Source: Adineta vaga
Taxonomy: Eukaryota > Rotifera
Direction of reading: 5' to 3'
Length of the DNA: 64,000 nucleotides
NCBI GenBank assembly: GCA_021613535.1
Contig: CP075497.1
Coordinates: forward strand, 1,984,001-2,048,000
Part shown: one piece after another, positions 1 to 13,587 of the stretch
Position numbering within the stretch: the stretch's first letter is position 1
Layout: each line of letters begins with the position of its first letter
Program-made: the position numbers and the translations under genes
The notes under the pieces: model-generated
Database searches by the model: none
What the model was told of the DNA's origin: nothing
What the model saw: only the letters and a program-made list of their open reading frames with translations

Positions 1-2
1 TG

Positions 3-77
3 CCTGACTTACAAACAGACATCGATCATGAAGAATTAACTAATGATGTCGTTCAACAACATATAAGTCAATCTTGA
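3..77 (+). CDS. C-terminal end of an upstream gene (partial)
   Basis: One open frame runs from the window edge to a TGA at 75-77. It encodes about 24 acidic, Gln-rich residues ending in QHISQS. The family cannot be recognised from this piece. The next gene starts 108 bp downstream on the same strand with a splice acceptor just before its ATG, so the two could form an operon-like pair. Alternatively this could be an exon of the following gene, but none of the GT sites I tried that keep the frame resembles a good donor. Confidence 0.4.
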   Translation, partial: PDLQTDIDHEELTNDVVQQHISQS

Positions 78-184
78 ATGTTATTTTCTTTTCTCTTTGT
101 TATTGAATTAGCAAAAAATGAAGATATATATTTGTTATTGTTATAAAATCATTTGTTGATTTTCGTTACTTTTTTTTCTAGATT

Positions 185-901
185 ATGCAATCAGTACATG
201 CGAATACCCATACATCGAAACGGCGTCGTCGTTTTACGACTGAAACATTATTTCGATTGCTTAGTCAAAATAATCGTTTAGATGATTTTCGAGCATATTC
301 AACAACGGAAAATGATCAAACAAGTTCGTATACAAATGGTTTTACATTGGAAAATGATCTTCGGAATATTTGGGAACTTCTTTCTCAAATGATACGTAAA
401 AGACTTCTCAATCATGAACCGTGTTTATTACCTGAACTTGGTGCTTTTGTTCTAATTGATCATCCATCAAAAGATAATCTCCCAATTAAAGAACCATTTT
501 TTGTCTTAGATACAACTTTTGCTCGTCGTCATCGTTTATCACGTATAAAAAAACCTAATCTTTCATCGGCACTTTCTCTTTCACTTCAAGCCAATGGAAA
601 ATCTACACATATCGAACCCAATACAACTTTATCATCATTTAATATGCAAACATTAGATTATGTTTCATTACAAAATCAATCAGGTTTAACACGTGAACAA
701 TTAATGACTGCTATTGCACAGATCTTTGCCATTATTGATAAAGAAATTCATCCCTATGGATTTTGTGATTTAGAATTTCCTCAATTGGGACATTTTCGAA
801 TTTTATTTGGTTTAGCAACATTTGAATTTAGTGAAACATTTTCAACTGAATTTAAATTAACATTTGTGAAAAATGATTCAACAACATCAAATGACAAATA
901 A
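185..901 (+). CDS. CCDC81-type HU-domain protein (238 aa)
   Basis: The protein carries two consecutive HU-like (IHF-fold) domains of the kind at the N-terminus of CCDC81, a centrosome/cilium-associated family. Domain 1 covers about residues 54-120: LRNIWELLSQMIRKRLL, then a LPELGAF turn, a PFFVLD strand and RRHRL. Domain 2 covers about 160-228: LTREQLMTAIAQIF, FPQLGHFRI, then FEFSETF. It lacks the long C-terminal coiled coil of vertebrate CCDC81, so it is either a short form or continues in exons not seen. The TAA at 899-901 is followed by AT-rich 3' sequence. The start at 185 lies 3 nt after a TTTTTTTCTAG acceptor, which suggests trans-splicing. Domain assignment is by pattern; a centriolar role is inferred from the family only. 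Confidence 0.6.
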   Translation: MQSVHANTHTSKRRRRFTTETLFRLLSQNNRLDDFRAYSTTENDQTSSYTNGFTLENDLRNIWELLSQMIRKRLLNHEPCLLPELGAFVLIDHPSKDNLPIKEPFFVLDTTFARRHRLSRIKKPNLSSALSLSLQANGKSTHIEPNTTLSSFNMQTLDYVSLQNQSGLTREQLMTAIAQIFAIIDKEIHPYGFCDLEFPQLGHFRILFGLATFEFSETFSTEFKLTFVKNDSTTSNDK

Positions 902-1716
902 TATCGAAAAAAACAAAAAGACATTTTCTTTTAGAATGTCCGGTGATTCTATTTTTTGTTCGTTTTTTTTCTTTGTTGTTGTTGTTGTTGTTGTTCTTGT
1001 TGTCTTTATAATATTATTTTGAGTGTTGTGTCAGATTTTGTTGTTTTGTTTCTTAAATGTATTTTTGGTGTTTCTTTCTTTCTTTGTTTCTATGTAATTA
1101 GAACTTTTATTTGTATTTTGAGAAGTAAATATTTGTATAACATGTATAGTGATCAATAACTAAACTTTACTATCATTGAAGAATACGTTTCATTCTCTGT
1201 ACAATCTAGTGAATAGTTGCCAAAATTCCTAAGGATACATTAAATCTATGAAATTTACGATAGCTCATTCGACCATATTGCTTTTTAGGTGGAAGAAATA
1301 TCTTGGTTTCAGAGGTAAGTAACTTTGGGGGTATGCCATTCGAACTCCGGAGTTGAGGGTGTCTATATCGGCTTGGTTCTCCTTGTCGATTAACGTTACT
1401 GATGTCAAAATATATTCGGATGATAAAAGTGTTGATATTATAGACACTGAATATATTTAAACAACGTGTATCAAATATACATCTTACTGATTGAGATTGA
1501 AAGGATATATTTTTCACGTCTATGTAAAATCTTATTCTAACGACCTCTGATAGATGTCACTCATATAGTCATGAGTTCATAAACTCGTGAATCATTTGTA
1601 TATTTCTCATCATCATCATCATGTTTTTCTATTTATTCATTCGTTGTTGTGATTAATGACAAACTATATTAAATATTCTCAAATTCAAATCTGATTTTTT
1701 TCTGACAATAAACTCA
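902..1716. other. Intergenic, low-complexity
   Basis: The start holds a (GTT)n/(TTG)n microsatellite at about 974-1005, which creates a spurious Cys-rich reading frame. A reverse-strand open frame at 1206-1517 has no recognisable domain. No gene is called. Confidence 0.5.
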
Positions 1717-2516
1717 ATGATATTTTTCAAGAATCTCTTCTCTTTTCTCTTCATTTTATTTGTTTATTTCAATTGTTCTGTTCAAGGTAATTTTCAATTT
1801 TTATTATTTTTTCATCTACGTTATTTTATCCCTTAGGACAAAATGAAACATTCACTTCAATAGCAACACAAGCAACGACAACAATAAACGATGTATCGAC
1901 AAGTAAAGATCTTGAACAGTAATTTCCTTTTAATGAATCAATATCTTTTAGATAAATCATGTCCTGGTGGTCATATTGATTTTCCAACTTGTACAAAATG
2001 TTCAATGAATTTTGAAAATAAAAATAATCAATGTTTTGAAATAAAAAGTAACTGAAGAATTGATTAAATATTCAATGTGTTCTACTGAAATTATTTTTAT
2101 TAGATAATGTTAATCCACCGCGTCGAAATGGTCGTAATGTTATTTTAATACTTCTTGCTTGTATTTTAACAGGTCTTTTACTTGTTTTAATGTTAATTAT
2201 GTATACACGTTTAAATAATCAACATCGTCGTCGTTTATCATCGAATCCGGCGAATGTTTCTCATATATCTGATTTTCCTTCGAATATCAATAATTTCTTT
2301 CGATCATTTGGTTTTAATAAACGTGGTCGATTTAATTTCTTTTCAATTTCAAATAATAATTCTTCATCAGGACAATATCGTCAACCAGATACATCACGTT
2401 CACATTTAAATGAATATCCTGATGAAGCTTTATTATTTGATGATCCATATGCAGATGGAGGTTATCCCAATTCATCAACAAATCCATATCGATCATTAAC
2501 ATTAGCTGTTACTTAA
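1717..2516 (+). CDS. Small type I membrane protein, 4 exons (214 aa)
   Basis: Exons are 1717-1786, 1837-1902, 1952-2047 and 2104-2516, and all junctions keep frame with GT...AG introns of 49-56 nt. The protein starts with a hydrophobic signal peptide (MIFFKNLFSFLFILFVYF). A Thr-rich linker follows, then a short Cys segment with CPGG and CTKCSM (four cysteines plus one more before the membrane). Next is one transmembrane helix (NVILILLACILTGLLLVLML) flanked by Arg on the inside. The cytoplasmic tail of about 125 residues is rich in Ser, Asn and Arg. The layout is that of a type I receptor or adaptor. The Cys segment loosely recalls an EGF or TNFR fragment but is too short to assign. The family is unknown. 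An AATAAA lies near 2684. Confidence 0.6.
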
Positions 2517-3946
2517 TTCTATATTGGTTATTTTTGAAATTTAAACGGACAGATTTTATCAATTGAAAACGTAATCTCATTTAAAGTTATTTTATTTTAT
2601 TTTAAAAAAATATATTTAATTTTTTCTTGTTTGCTTTCTATGGTTATTGATCTGTATTAAATACATATTTCTTTATAAACTTTAAATAAATATTCTATTT
2701 AAAATGTGTGTATTTCTTTCATTTAGTCTTCATTATATATTGCTAAACAAGAAAATGACTTCTATGGTAGAACAATGAGAATAATATAGAATGATATAAA
2801 AAGTCTCTAATGAAACACCATATATGGTTCATTTAAAAGTAATTACTACGAGGATATATTTATTTCACAGGTTGACACGTATTGTTATTTGAATAGCTTA
2901 AGTAGAGCTGTTGATTAAATAAAATGACAAAATTATTCAAGTCTCAAATAAAAGAACAAATGTTATAAATAGTAATGTGAACAAATCAAATTTATTTTTG
3001 CACGAATAATGAAGTTGTAATTTAATTATATTTCACTGAAAACTTTAACAATTTCGTAAGACATATATTAGCGACATCTATTAATCATTCTTCGGTATAG
3101 TAAACGTGTTAATGTAAAATATTTTTCTTGTTTACGACGCATATTTCCAATCACTCGTCACTAGAAAAATATGATTGAAACATATTATTTATTATTAAAA
3201 AAACACCCGAAAATCCTATGAGTAATAGGTACATCGTTCAAGGTCTTCAAGCCCTCTTGATACGGTCCATTAAATGAGAGTGGGGATGTAAAAGTTCAGA
3301 AATAAAATAGAATATTTTTTTCGCATTAGCAGTTTTTTTCGGTCCACAGCAAAGGATAATTAAGATGCTTCTTCTTACATACGCGTATAAATAGGTTGTT
3401 TTTCGCTAACGATAACGCCGACACAGAATGATATTAGTATTACCAATAATAATATCTTACAGGAATATATACATAACGATGTGACTTTTGTCGGGTATTA
3501 GAGTCGGAAATGTTTTCCTTCTATTCGAATATCTCGTCCATCGTAAGAAAAGAAACAGAACCGATTATTTTTTTGCTCTTGTCTTCTGATTTATTTATTC
3601 TTGTCGAAATCCAACAGAAAAAAAACAACGAGAGAAATTGTTTGTTGTTAAGAGGTGAGTACTACATGATATTTAGTCGTTGAATAATAAATGAGATAGA
3701 TAATACAGGAAATAGATATTGAAAATAAAGGAAAAAATCATGCAGTGTTTTTTTCCTATTCATCCGCTTTTGTAGTTTGTTTTTCCATTAGAATGATCAG
3801 ATGACGGATTCGAGATTCCACGAGAAAAAAGAGAATATAACTATGAAGATTAAAAGAAACGTGTTTTTCCTTCTCGCTCTTTTTTCTCTTCGTCAAGATC
3901 GTTACTACTAGTATCACTGTTACCATCGCTAACATCTTGTGACAAG
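2517..3946. other. Intergenic; upstream region of PRPS
   Basis: AT-rich sequence with no convincing coding frame. It ends in a CT-rich stretch (about 3860-3930) directly before the PRPS start, probably its 5' UTR or promoter. Confidence 0.4.
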
Positions 3947-5986
<2,040 letters not shown>

Positions 5987-6481
5987 ATCTAAGAGACCAA
6001 AAAAAAACAAATCATTGTGATAAAAACGCTTTTTTTTTGCTTTTGTATATGGCGAGAAAAAAAACATACGTACCCGCATTTTTCAATAGATTAACCAAAA
6101 TTTCACATTTTCCTTTTGGTTTTTTTGTATACCTATTCTCATTTCATATAAATATTATAGTTTTGCACGTATTTTAAACTATTTTTTCTCTCAATAAATC
6201 AAACAACAAGTATAAAACTTCTATAAATCTATTCTACAGTCATCAATTATATAAAAATGTTTTCATACAAGGTCACTATGTCTTCATAGATAATTAGAGT
6301 TTAATTAATAAAATCTATTTTCAATGATTACGATGACTGATCAATCCAATCGATAAAATATTTTTTTCTTATCAATGAATAACGGCCATCATGACATTTT
6401 GAAGGTTAATCCATACGTATATAAATACGTAGACAGGTATCTCATTCATATTATATACGGTTAACCGAATAGGTAATCGAA
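5987..6481. other. Intergenic between PRPS and bZIP-like gene
   Basis: 3' flank of PRPS with T-runs and AATAAA near 6191, then the AT-rich 5' flank of the next gene. No further feature seen. Confidence 0.4.
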
Positions 6482-6892
6482 ATGTTCTATAACGACATGT
6501 CATATTTATATTCTGATGAATGTTTAACTTCGGCATCACAAGAATTACCATTAAAAGAAACAAAGATATGTACAAATGAGACAATTCGTACTCCAGTAAA
6601 TAGAAGAACAATGACAATGAATCATCGATCAAAACATTTATTATTGTTTAATGATGAAATGTTTAAACGTGATCGAAATCGATTAACAATACGAAAATTA
6701 AGAGAAAAACGACATTCGTTGGAAAGTAATATGTTCAAACAAATGTTTCAATCAGAAGATCTACAATCAGATTTAGAAAATCAATTGAACATATTACAAG
6801 TACAGAAAACGAGTTTAGAAGATGCAATGAACAACAATTTCTCCATGGAAATAACATTAACTTCTGATTTCAATTTTTCAAAGAAATCCTAA
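6482..6892 (+). CDS. Possible bZIP-like protein (136 aa)
   Basis: A single-exon frame followed by an AATAAA-type signal near 6930. Residues 61-79 are very basic and contain N66-x7-R74, the Asn/Arg spacing that defines a bZIP basic region. From R74 the hydrophobic register M84, S91, L98, L105, L112 falls on heptads at the +10 spacing expected for a leucine zipper. The segment 80-115 is predicted helical. The usual AA pair between Asn and Arg is replaced by T69-I70, and position 91 is Ser, so DNA binding is not certain. Alternatively it is a simple coiled-coil protein. It converges on the NAD synthetase gene. Confidence 0.4.
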   Translation: MFYNDMSYLYSDECLTSASQELPLKETKICTNETIRTPVNRRTMTMNHRSKHLLLFNDEMFKRDRNRLTIRKLREKRHSLESNMFKQMFQSEDLQSDLENQLNILQVQKTSLEDAMNNNFSMEITLTSDFNFSKKS

Positions 6893-7280
6893 TTTGTAAT
6901 GATTGTTTAATTATATTGTTATGTTTGAAATAAATGTACAAAGATTATCGAATAATATATTCTGTTATTAATATCAATGAAAAGACTATCTGAGCGAATT
7001 TATGATTTTAATATGATATTATTTTGACGAGATATAAATCTTGAAGAAAAATATGACATATATCCGATAGTTATCTGACCTGAAAGAAAGTACTTAGCGA
7101 GCTTACAATCATTGAAATGATTTGACATCACTGAAATAACGCCCCAAAGCATTTTTTTTCCTGTCGAATTTATCATTTATTTTGAAAATTATAACCTAAA
7201 GAATACATTATTTGATCGTATCACATTTTGAGAATGATAAAATAAGCTTGTATAAATAAGACCTAATTGAATACAATATA
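6893..7280. other. Intergenic between convergent genes
   Basis: Shared 3' flank of the bZIP-like gene and the reverse-strand NAD synthetase gene. AT-rich; no coding frame. Confidence 0.4.
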
Positions 7281-8191
7281 TCATGTGGTTTGTCTGAATT
7301 CTTTCGGAATGATACAAACAGGAACGTCTTTCATTTTATGTTCATTTGCTCGATGACGTTGTAAATAAATTTCCATTACTTTCTTTTGTCTTTGATTCAT
7401 TTGGTTTTTATGTTCATCTTTATGAGCCATTGCCCATTCAAGTTCATCATAGGTTGCACCGATTTGTGCTTCATCTGTACGCATATCACCAAAGAGACCA
7501 TCCGTCGGTGCTGCTTCGATTATTGAACGGTCAATTTCTAATTCACGTGCGATCGATCGAACTTCTGATTTTAATAAATCACCGATTGGACTTATATCAA
7601 CTCCACCATCGCCTAATTTATCAGATAGTTTCTCAATAAAAATAAAGATGAATCAAATGAATTTACCATATTTAGTAAAGAAACCAACACCAAAATCTTC
7701 AACTTTATTTCCCGTTCCTACTACAAGATGTCCATTGACTTGTGCAAAGTAGTAAAGTGTTAACTAGAGATAGAAATAATCAAAAATTACTTTTTGTTTC
7801 TTCATTCTCTTAAATTTACCATTCGTAATCGAGATTGAACATTTGCTAATGCTAATTCAGTGGTTTCATTGTCTTGTAATTTTGTATAAGTTTGTTTTAA
7901 TTGTTGATAAGCATCTGTTAAATTGACATTTAATGATCGAATTTGTTCATTACCATGTTTATTTTTTAACCAATCAATATGAATCGATTGACTTTTTTCT
8001 TTGGATTTAGAATGATGAATTGGTAATTCAATGGCTAGTAAAGGTAAACCAGTACGAGCACATAAGGTTGAAACAACTGATGAATCAATTCCATTCGAAA
8101 TTCCAACTGTGAAACCTTTAGCACCCGCTTTTTTTACTGCATAATCTTTTAACCATTTGACAATATGATCAACAACTTTGCCTGTTTTCAT
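7281..8191 (-). CDS. Single-domain (bacterial-type) NAD+ synthetase
   Basis: Amidates deamido-NAD to NAD+ with ATP. Exons on the complement are 8191-7820, 7763-7667 and 7612-7281, with introns of 56 and 54 nt, giving 266 aa. That is the length of the ammonia-type bacterial NadE. The start MKTGKVVDHIVKWLKDY matches the family N-terminus. Conserved parts include the PP-loop region, [47 protein letters not shown] and ELEWAM. There is no glutaminase (nitrilase) domain, unlike the usual animal enzyme, so horizontal origin followed by intron gain is likely. The PP-loop reads S32-N-G-I-D-S instead of SGGIDS, which could weaken pyrophosphate binding. A splice acceptor at 8219-8220 sits 27 nt before the ATG. 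Confidence 0.85.
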
Positions 8192-8218
8192 CTCGATTGT
8201 ATATAGATATCCTTGAGT

Positions 8219-8704
8219 CTGAAGAAGAAGGGAAAAAAAAGCACGATATTTATTCAGTTTTGTCAATAGAGAAATGAATAAAGTCAGTTTAAGATTTGTC
8301 AATGAATAAAAGAACAGACGTAGCTGTCATAAGGAATGAAAAAACATGAGCAAGCAAGGCCTCAAATCGACTATTGGAAGAGTATTAGGTATACATTAAT
8401 GATAGTTGTCGATAGTATACGTATAATTTTATCATAAACATAAATTATGTGTTAAATTGATTGAATTTCGAAAACATAGCAGTTTATAAGACAACTAAAC
8501 AGTGTGGGTGAGGTTTTAGATGTAAACATTATCTTCAATTCACATTTACACCTTCAAGAGTTTCCTTGTCGGGAATTTCACATTTTTACTTTGTTAGATT
8601 TTATTCGTGAATGAAATGATAAAGCAAGATATCCTTTTTTAAATTAGATTACATACGTGAAAAATTTACAAAGTGATATCAACTATAATTACCGAGACGA
8701 AGTA
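8219..8704. other. Spacer upstream of NAD synthetase
   Basis: Non-coding AT-rich sequence between the NAD synthetase start and the duplicated block. Around 8670-8704 it weakly resembles the sequence just left of the second duplicate (14690-14725), hinting at older homology. Confidence 0.35.
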
Positions 8705-10019
8705 TTTAATTTCCTTTCCATTGTGCTTTTTCGTTTTTCATTAGATCCTCGAATACCTTCATGACGATATTCCGTATCAGTTAATCCTTCACAATATTTC
8801 AATTCAATTGCTTTTGCTTCACCAATCGCTTGTTTGATGCCATTTGATGCAATCTTCATTTCTAATTCTATTCCTTCATTAAATGCTTCTTGAGCATTTC
8901 ATCTTCGTCCTCTAACAGCCATTTGTTATGCTGGTACTGGGCCAACAAAATGAGTAAGTAATTGACTACCTCCACCATCAGGCATAATTCCTCGAGTAAC
9001 TTCAGATAATGCAAATGATGCAGAATTCAAAACCACCAACTAAAAGATCTGATGTTGTTCTATCCATTGTTTCCATCGAATTATACTTTAACGTTCTTGT
9101 AAATCAGCATCTAAACAAAATGATTGTCTTTCATTAGAAACAATGACTGCTCATCGAATATCTTTTGATGTATGAATTCCTTGACAATGAGTAATAAGTT
9201 GTTGTGCAAATTTTGTATTCAAAGATAAATATGTGAATGCTGCATACATGTATTTAAGAAAATCAAAACTATTACAAAGCAAAAAGATGAGGGTGTTGTA
9301 GGAGTGGAATATTGTTGTTTTTTATTGTGTCGATGATAATGACGGAGAGAAATCAAAATTTTTTGTCTTTGGTTGATCGTTCTTCATCATCTTGAACATA
9401 GGATAATTGATGAACACTTGAATCAAGTTTTGCTGCTTCTTTTTCATGTTTTTCATCGGCTTCAACGATTGTCTCTGCATCTTCTTTACTGATTCTACCA
9501 CGATTTTTTAATGTTGTATTCGTAATTGAACAAACTTTTTCTTCAACTTTTGTTTCACCACTTGCTAATTTTTCCCAATATTTTCTTGTTTCATCAATAA
9601 CACGTTGTGCATAAGCACGATCACCATATTGTTCATTAAGTGCAAATTTATTTGGTGGTTTACCAGTTGGAACTTTATAATATTTAAACCAACGACGTGT
9701 TGCTTCAAGTAGACCGGGCAGATGTTTATCAACATCATCGATATCATTGATCTAGAATGAAAGAAAAATATTTCTTTCGAGTCCTCGAAAAATGAAGCTT
9801 TACTTGTGTGGCGAGTTTATCTCGAATATCAATACCGATTAATTTCCAATCCGTTTCTCCTTCATCAATTAAACCAAGTACGCCAACGATCTTAACAGGT
9901 ATAATCGAACCAGTTGCATGAAGAGTTGTACCAATTTCGCAAACATCTAAAGGATCATTATCACCTGTTGTTTTCGTATCTTCATCAACATGATTTGGAT
10001 CTTCCCATGTTTGTGGTAA
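8705..10019. repeat. 1,315-bp direct duplication, proximal copy
   Basis: This block reads the same, base for base as far as I could check by eye, as 14726-16040. The offset stays at 6,021 bp throughout, so no indel is present. It holds the crotonase pseudogene and the 3' part of the pyrophosphatase gene, including its last intron. At the right edge (10020-10078) the copies abruptly fall to roughly 60% identity but still align. This points to gene conversion or copying between older paralogues rather than simple insertion. Confidence 0.9.
8706..9246 (-). pseudogene. Crotonase (AUH/ECHDC2-like) pseudogene, copy 1
   Basis: Reading the complement gives disconnected pieces of an enoyl-CoA hydratase/isomerase. 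A SFCLDADLQER piece corresponds to the family's FCAGADLKER. These are followed by DLLVGGFE, LSEVTRGIMPDGGGSQLL, RGRR and the C-terminal AIELKYCEGLTDTEYRHEGI...EKRK. In-frame TGA and TAA codons interrupt it (after KDIR, LQER, VGPVPA and RGRR), and at least one frameshift lies near GGFEF/NSASF. It therefore cannot encode a crotonase. The likely ancestor is a mitochondrial methylglutaconyl-CoA hydratase/ECHDC2-type gene. It lies directly downstream of, and in the same orientation as, the pyrophosphatase fragment. The same lesions occur in the copy at 14.7 kb. Confidence 0.75.
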
Positions 10020-10064
10020 TGCAGCATCATTTCTTAAATAACTAGAATAAAAAGATATACCATG
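9353..10064 (-). pseudogene. 5'-truncated inorganic pyrophosphatase, copy 1
   Basis: The last two exons of a eukaryotic family I pyrophosphatase are intact: 9751-9353 and the part of the preceding exon from 10019 down to 9804. They contain TWEDPNH, the signature DNDPLDV and [15 protein letters not shown]. Upstream of 10019 the match to the full gene decays: SYLRNDAALPQ instead of [11 protein letters not shown], and no acceptor or first exon is present. A frame continues to an ATG near 10100 but lacks the substrate-binding N-terminal third. It is best read as a dead paralogue whose 3' part was overwritten by sequence from the complete gene at 15.4-16.6 kb, or the reverse. Confidence 0.75.
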
Positions 10065-13000
10065 AAATAGACGGAAATTAAATTTTCGTAGTTTTCTCAA
10101 AGTCTCGACTTTAGTTGGATTTTCTTATGTATAGAAGAAGGGATTGTTATAATTATTTTTGTTCTTACCTATGGTCTATCATTCACCCGGCATTCACATG
10201 GTTACAAGTGCGCAACCAGACAGTTGAACCCAAAATTGATGACCCTATAGAAAGTGAGAGAAATCTTTCGAAGTTAAATAATGTAGACAAATATGTAGTT
10301 CAAATCAAAATTATTCTAAAAGGAAATAGGAAAGGTTTAGGCTGAACTAGTGCAGATCAAAAAGATTTTAATCTAAACTGATTTCAGTCTCTTCTATGAC
10401 ATATATATACACAAAAGATATGTATTCTGGAAAAGATGCCTTCAAGAGTAAAAGATATTTTTTTGATTGTTGTCTTAAAATTTCGAAATTCAGCTAGCTT
10501 CATTCTCATAATGATAAAGTTATTCTCTTAGATGCAGATAAAATATCCTATCATAATAATAACAAACTAATTGAAAAATTGCTTTCCATTAAAGCAATGT
10601 TGAGTGCTCGTCGGCTTTGATGTCAAATTTCAAAGTTTAGTTTCAACCCGAAACGTGTTCAACTCTATTCCTATGAACGATCTATCAGCTGGATTTTCAT
10701 ACGGATATTAGTTATCTCCAAAAACTTCACTCTGTGATAAAAGTTTTGTCAGAAAAGTGCCAGAAAACTTGATCTAACATCGTTTTAAATATTACAATGT
10801 ATAGTCAATGACAAAAGTCTTATCATGTCTCTCGAGTTCATTCTAAGGTAAGATTGTTAACGAACAAATCACCATATTCAATAATCTATTTTGAAGTATT
10901 ATCCAAAAATAAACTACGCTGTTCTTTTTAGTTGCAAAAGTAAAGGCAATAACTTTGGCTATTATAGACAAGATATATGTATACATATATGTACTTACAC
11001 GCCAAACAAGAAGAAGACGACACCGACAGACCCTAAAATAAAACAAAAAATAAAAAATATTATGTTATCATGGATTTGTTATAAACATCGAAAGAAATAT
11101 TTAGTTTTCTTTGTCATCTATTTGATAATCAGTCTTTTCCTCACTCACTTCCAAAGCTTTTTATAGAAGAATCTCACTTCTCTCCTTGAATCGATTTCCA
11201 GTAAGAAAAAAGTAATTGAGATCGAATAATTTTGTCCGAAAAAACTATTGCGTCTGAATTAATCCCTTGTAAGACTCAATTACTTAATTCTCTGTCACAA
11301 ATGAAACTTTCTCTGCTTCATATAGTGCCAGGAAAGATATTTAGCAGACTTGTTCAAATCGGAAGAAACAAGCGATTTTCAATAGATATAATGTTGCTAA
11401 AATTCGATAAACTCTCTGCATGAATCGATTTCTTCAGAAATTGGTAAATTCCTATGTCATCTTTCAGCTATAGGTAGTCTTTATCAGTAAAACTCAATAT
11501 AATTCTGCTAATACGAAAGAAAAGGTCGGACCATCTCAAATTGCCATCACATTGTTATTTTTTCACGTGATTGATAAAGTCACATTGATACGATCGACAC
11601 GTATTCCTCAGCTTTAATCAAATTCTGCGGCAAAATTCTTAAGTCAAATACATAGAAGCAAAGATCGTACTAGTGAATAAGTTTGAATGAATGAAATCAA
11701 GAGGGTATCATCGGCTTCTGTCTTTAGAGAGAGATGAATTGATTTAATAGAAGCAATCATTGAAAAAATGCATCCAAAATATGAAGCTAAGTTACAGTTC
11801 ATGCAAATATTTAAGCGTTAACTGATACAACATTTTAAATGAAGTTATTAACGATGAATAAATCACAACAATTACAAAACAGATAATACTGTACCATTAC
11901 TTTGATTTTGACTTTGAAGTTGAAACAGTTTTATTTGTTAAATAACGCCATAGCGTAATAGGCACTTGAAAAAACGGATTGTGGAATGTCCAGCTGGAAG
12001 AACTAGTGTCGTTAGAGAGTAAAGAATCTCTACTTCCACTAGTCACAGGCGTTATGCTTTCGTCATCTGTAGATAATATAATAAAGATTAGTTCTGTCTA
12101 CATGTCTGCCAACTTTTGCAAGATTTTTTCGATTTGCAAAAGTTACACTATACAGCCGTTCATATAAAACATAAAAGCTGATGGTTGATACATTCTTATT
12201 GCGATGCGATAAGCAGAAAGATTTATGTAGTCCTTCGTTTACGTATATTTTAATGATATTTTATGCAATTTCGTGACGCGATGATCTCAAGAATTTCACA
12301 TTAGAAAAAATTGATTGAAGCGCTAGACGAAAGTATCGGGAGTCAATCGATAACATTTGTCATGAAAATCTAATCGTAAAATTCGATTCGCAGAGGATGA
12401 CCAGAAAAAAGACGATTTTGACTTAGAAGTTTTCGAAATAATTAAAGTCAAGTTGTTAAGAAGAAAGTTAGACACGACTTTCGATCAACAAATGCTTCAC
12501 AGTTGATAGAACAGATAATGAAAGATACATGAATGTAAAAAAAGTAATACTCTGTACAATCTATATTGTTCATCTCAGCAAAATTCCGTAGTCGAGTGAA
12601 GCTTGAATACCATCTAGTTCTGAACAGTTATCTCAGATTTTGAAAAAAAAAACTTTTACAAAAATAATTTTCATATCTCGTCAGAGCGTTCTCTACTCAA
12701 AGATGAGGTTGTTTAATCTATTTGATCAAATTAATTGAAGTGAATGCTGATTAATTCTACTACGCGTAGTGTTGTCGCACAGTATATTTTGATGTAAGCA
12801 TCCATCTCTGTGAGACTAAAGTCAAGTAATTATGACTATTATTTCCATTACGTTCACTTTTGTGCAATCTTCTGCAAGTAATCTGAAAAATGAATTGTCC
12901 AGAAATAGGCAAAACACATAAAATCAGCAGTATCATACCATCTTGATTGTTGAAAGAATCTGCTCGCACTTATGCAAAATATCGTGTACGAAAAAGAAAA

Positions 13001-13097
13001 TAAACCTTTATCCTCGAAATTCCTTGTCTGATAAAAATTGAATTATTCGGTTTGTAGTTAAAATTAAAAGTCTCCTATCTATCTATATGTATATATA
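10065..13097. other. Gene-free spacer
   Basis: About 3 kb with only short scattered open frames on both strands and no domain, RNA gene or repeat that I recognise. It may hold decayed remains of the paralogous pyrophosphatase 5' half near its left edge. Confidence 0.35.
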
Positions 13098-13587
13098 TTA
13101 CTTACAATTTGATGATAATGAATTAATTTGTTGATTGAATCTAGATGCTAAATCGACATTTCTGTGCATGGTTCGGGTTCTACTTGAATCGATTGATGAT
13201 AATCGAATACCTTCACGACTGGTGTTCTCTTGGTTTGTCGATTCAACAGGAGCTAGACAGGGTGAAAATAAAGAAATGAAAATTTATGTATAACACATTG
13301 AATGACAACATTTGATTACACTTACATTCACGATCAGATCCATTCATCACTAGAAAATGAATTGGTCGATCATATGTTGTTGATTCTGGAACTGGATCAA
13401 CTGGTGATAAATATTCTCCATCAAAGAAAGCTTTGTGCTTCATTAAAGACACGTTATGTTGATCTTTAATTGAACCTTTCAAATCAACAATACTGGAGAT
13501 ATTTTCACCAGCAATCAATCGATCAGCTTCATATTGATCCACCTTAAACCATACGTGTCGTGATGAGTTTGATAAAGTTGTAAACAT
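13098..13587 (-). CDS. Small two-exon protein, possible ubiquitin-like header
   Basis: Exons on the complement are 13587-13326 and 13252-13098 (138 aa), with an in-frame GTAAGT...CTAG intron. The first 87 residues resemble a beta-grasp/ubiquitin-like header: VWFKVDQYEADRLI, then SSIVDLKGSIKDQH, DGEYLSPVDPVPESTTYDRPIHFLV. This pattern is reminiscent of Crinkler (CRN) N-terminal domains, though without a clear hallmark. Exon 2 is polar and Ser/Arg-rich. It ends in TGT AAG TAA, which also contains a strong donor GTAAGT. The frame could therefore splice on to another exon, but I found none. An acceptor lies directly against the ATG (TTTTTCAG then ATG), so either trans-splicing occurs or an upstream exon is missing. 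Confidence 0.4.

Noticed and set aside
956-1159. Cys-rich 67-residue frame
   Set aside because: It comes entirely from a TTG/GTT microsatellite and T-runs; no start context, splice sites or homology.
1206-1517. 103-residue reverse-strand frame
   Set aside because: No domain, no splice or start support, and composition like surrounding non-coding DNA.
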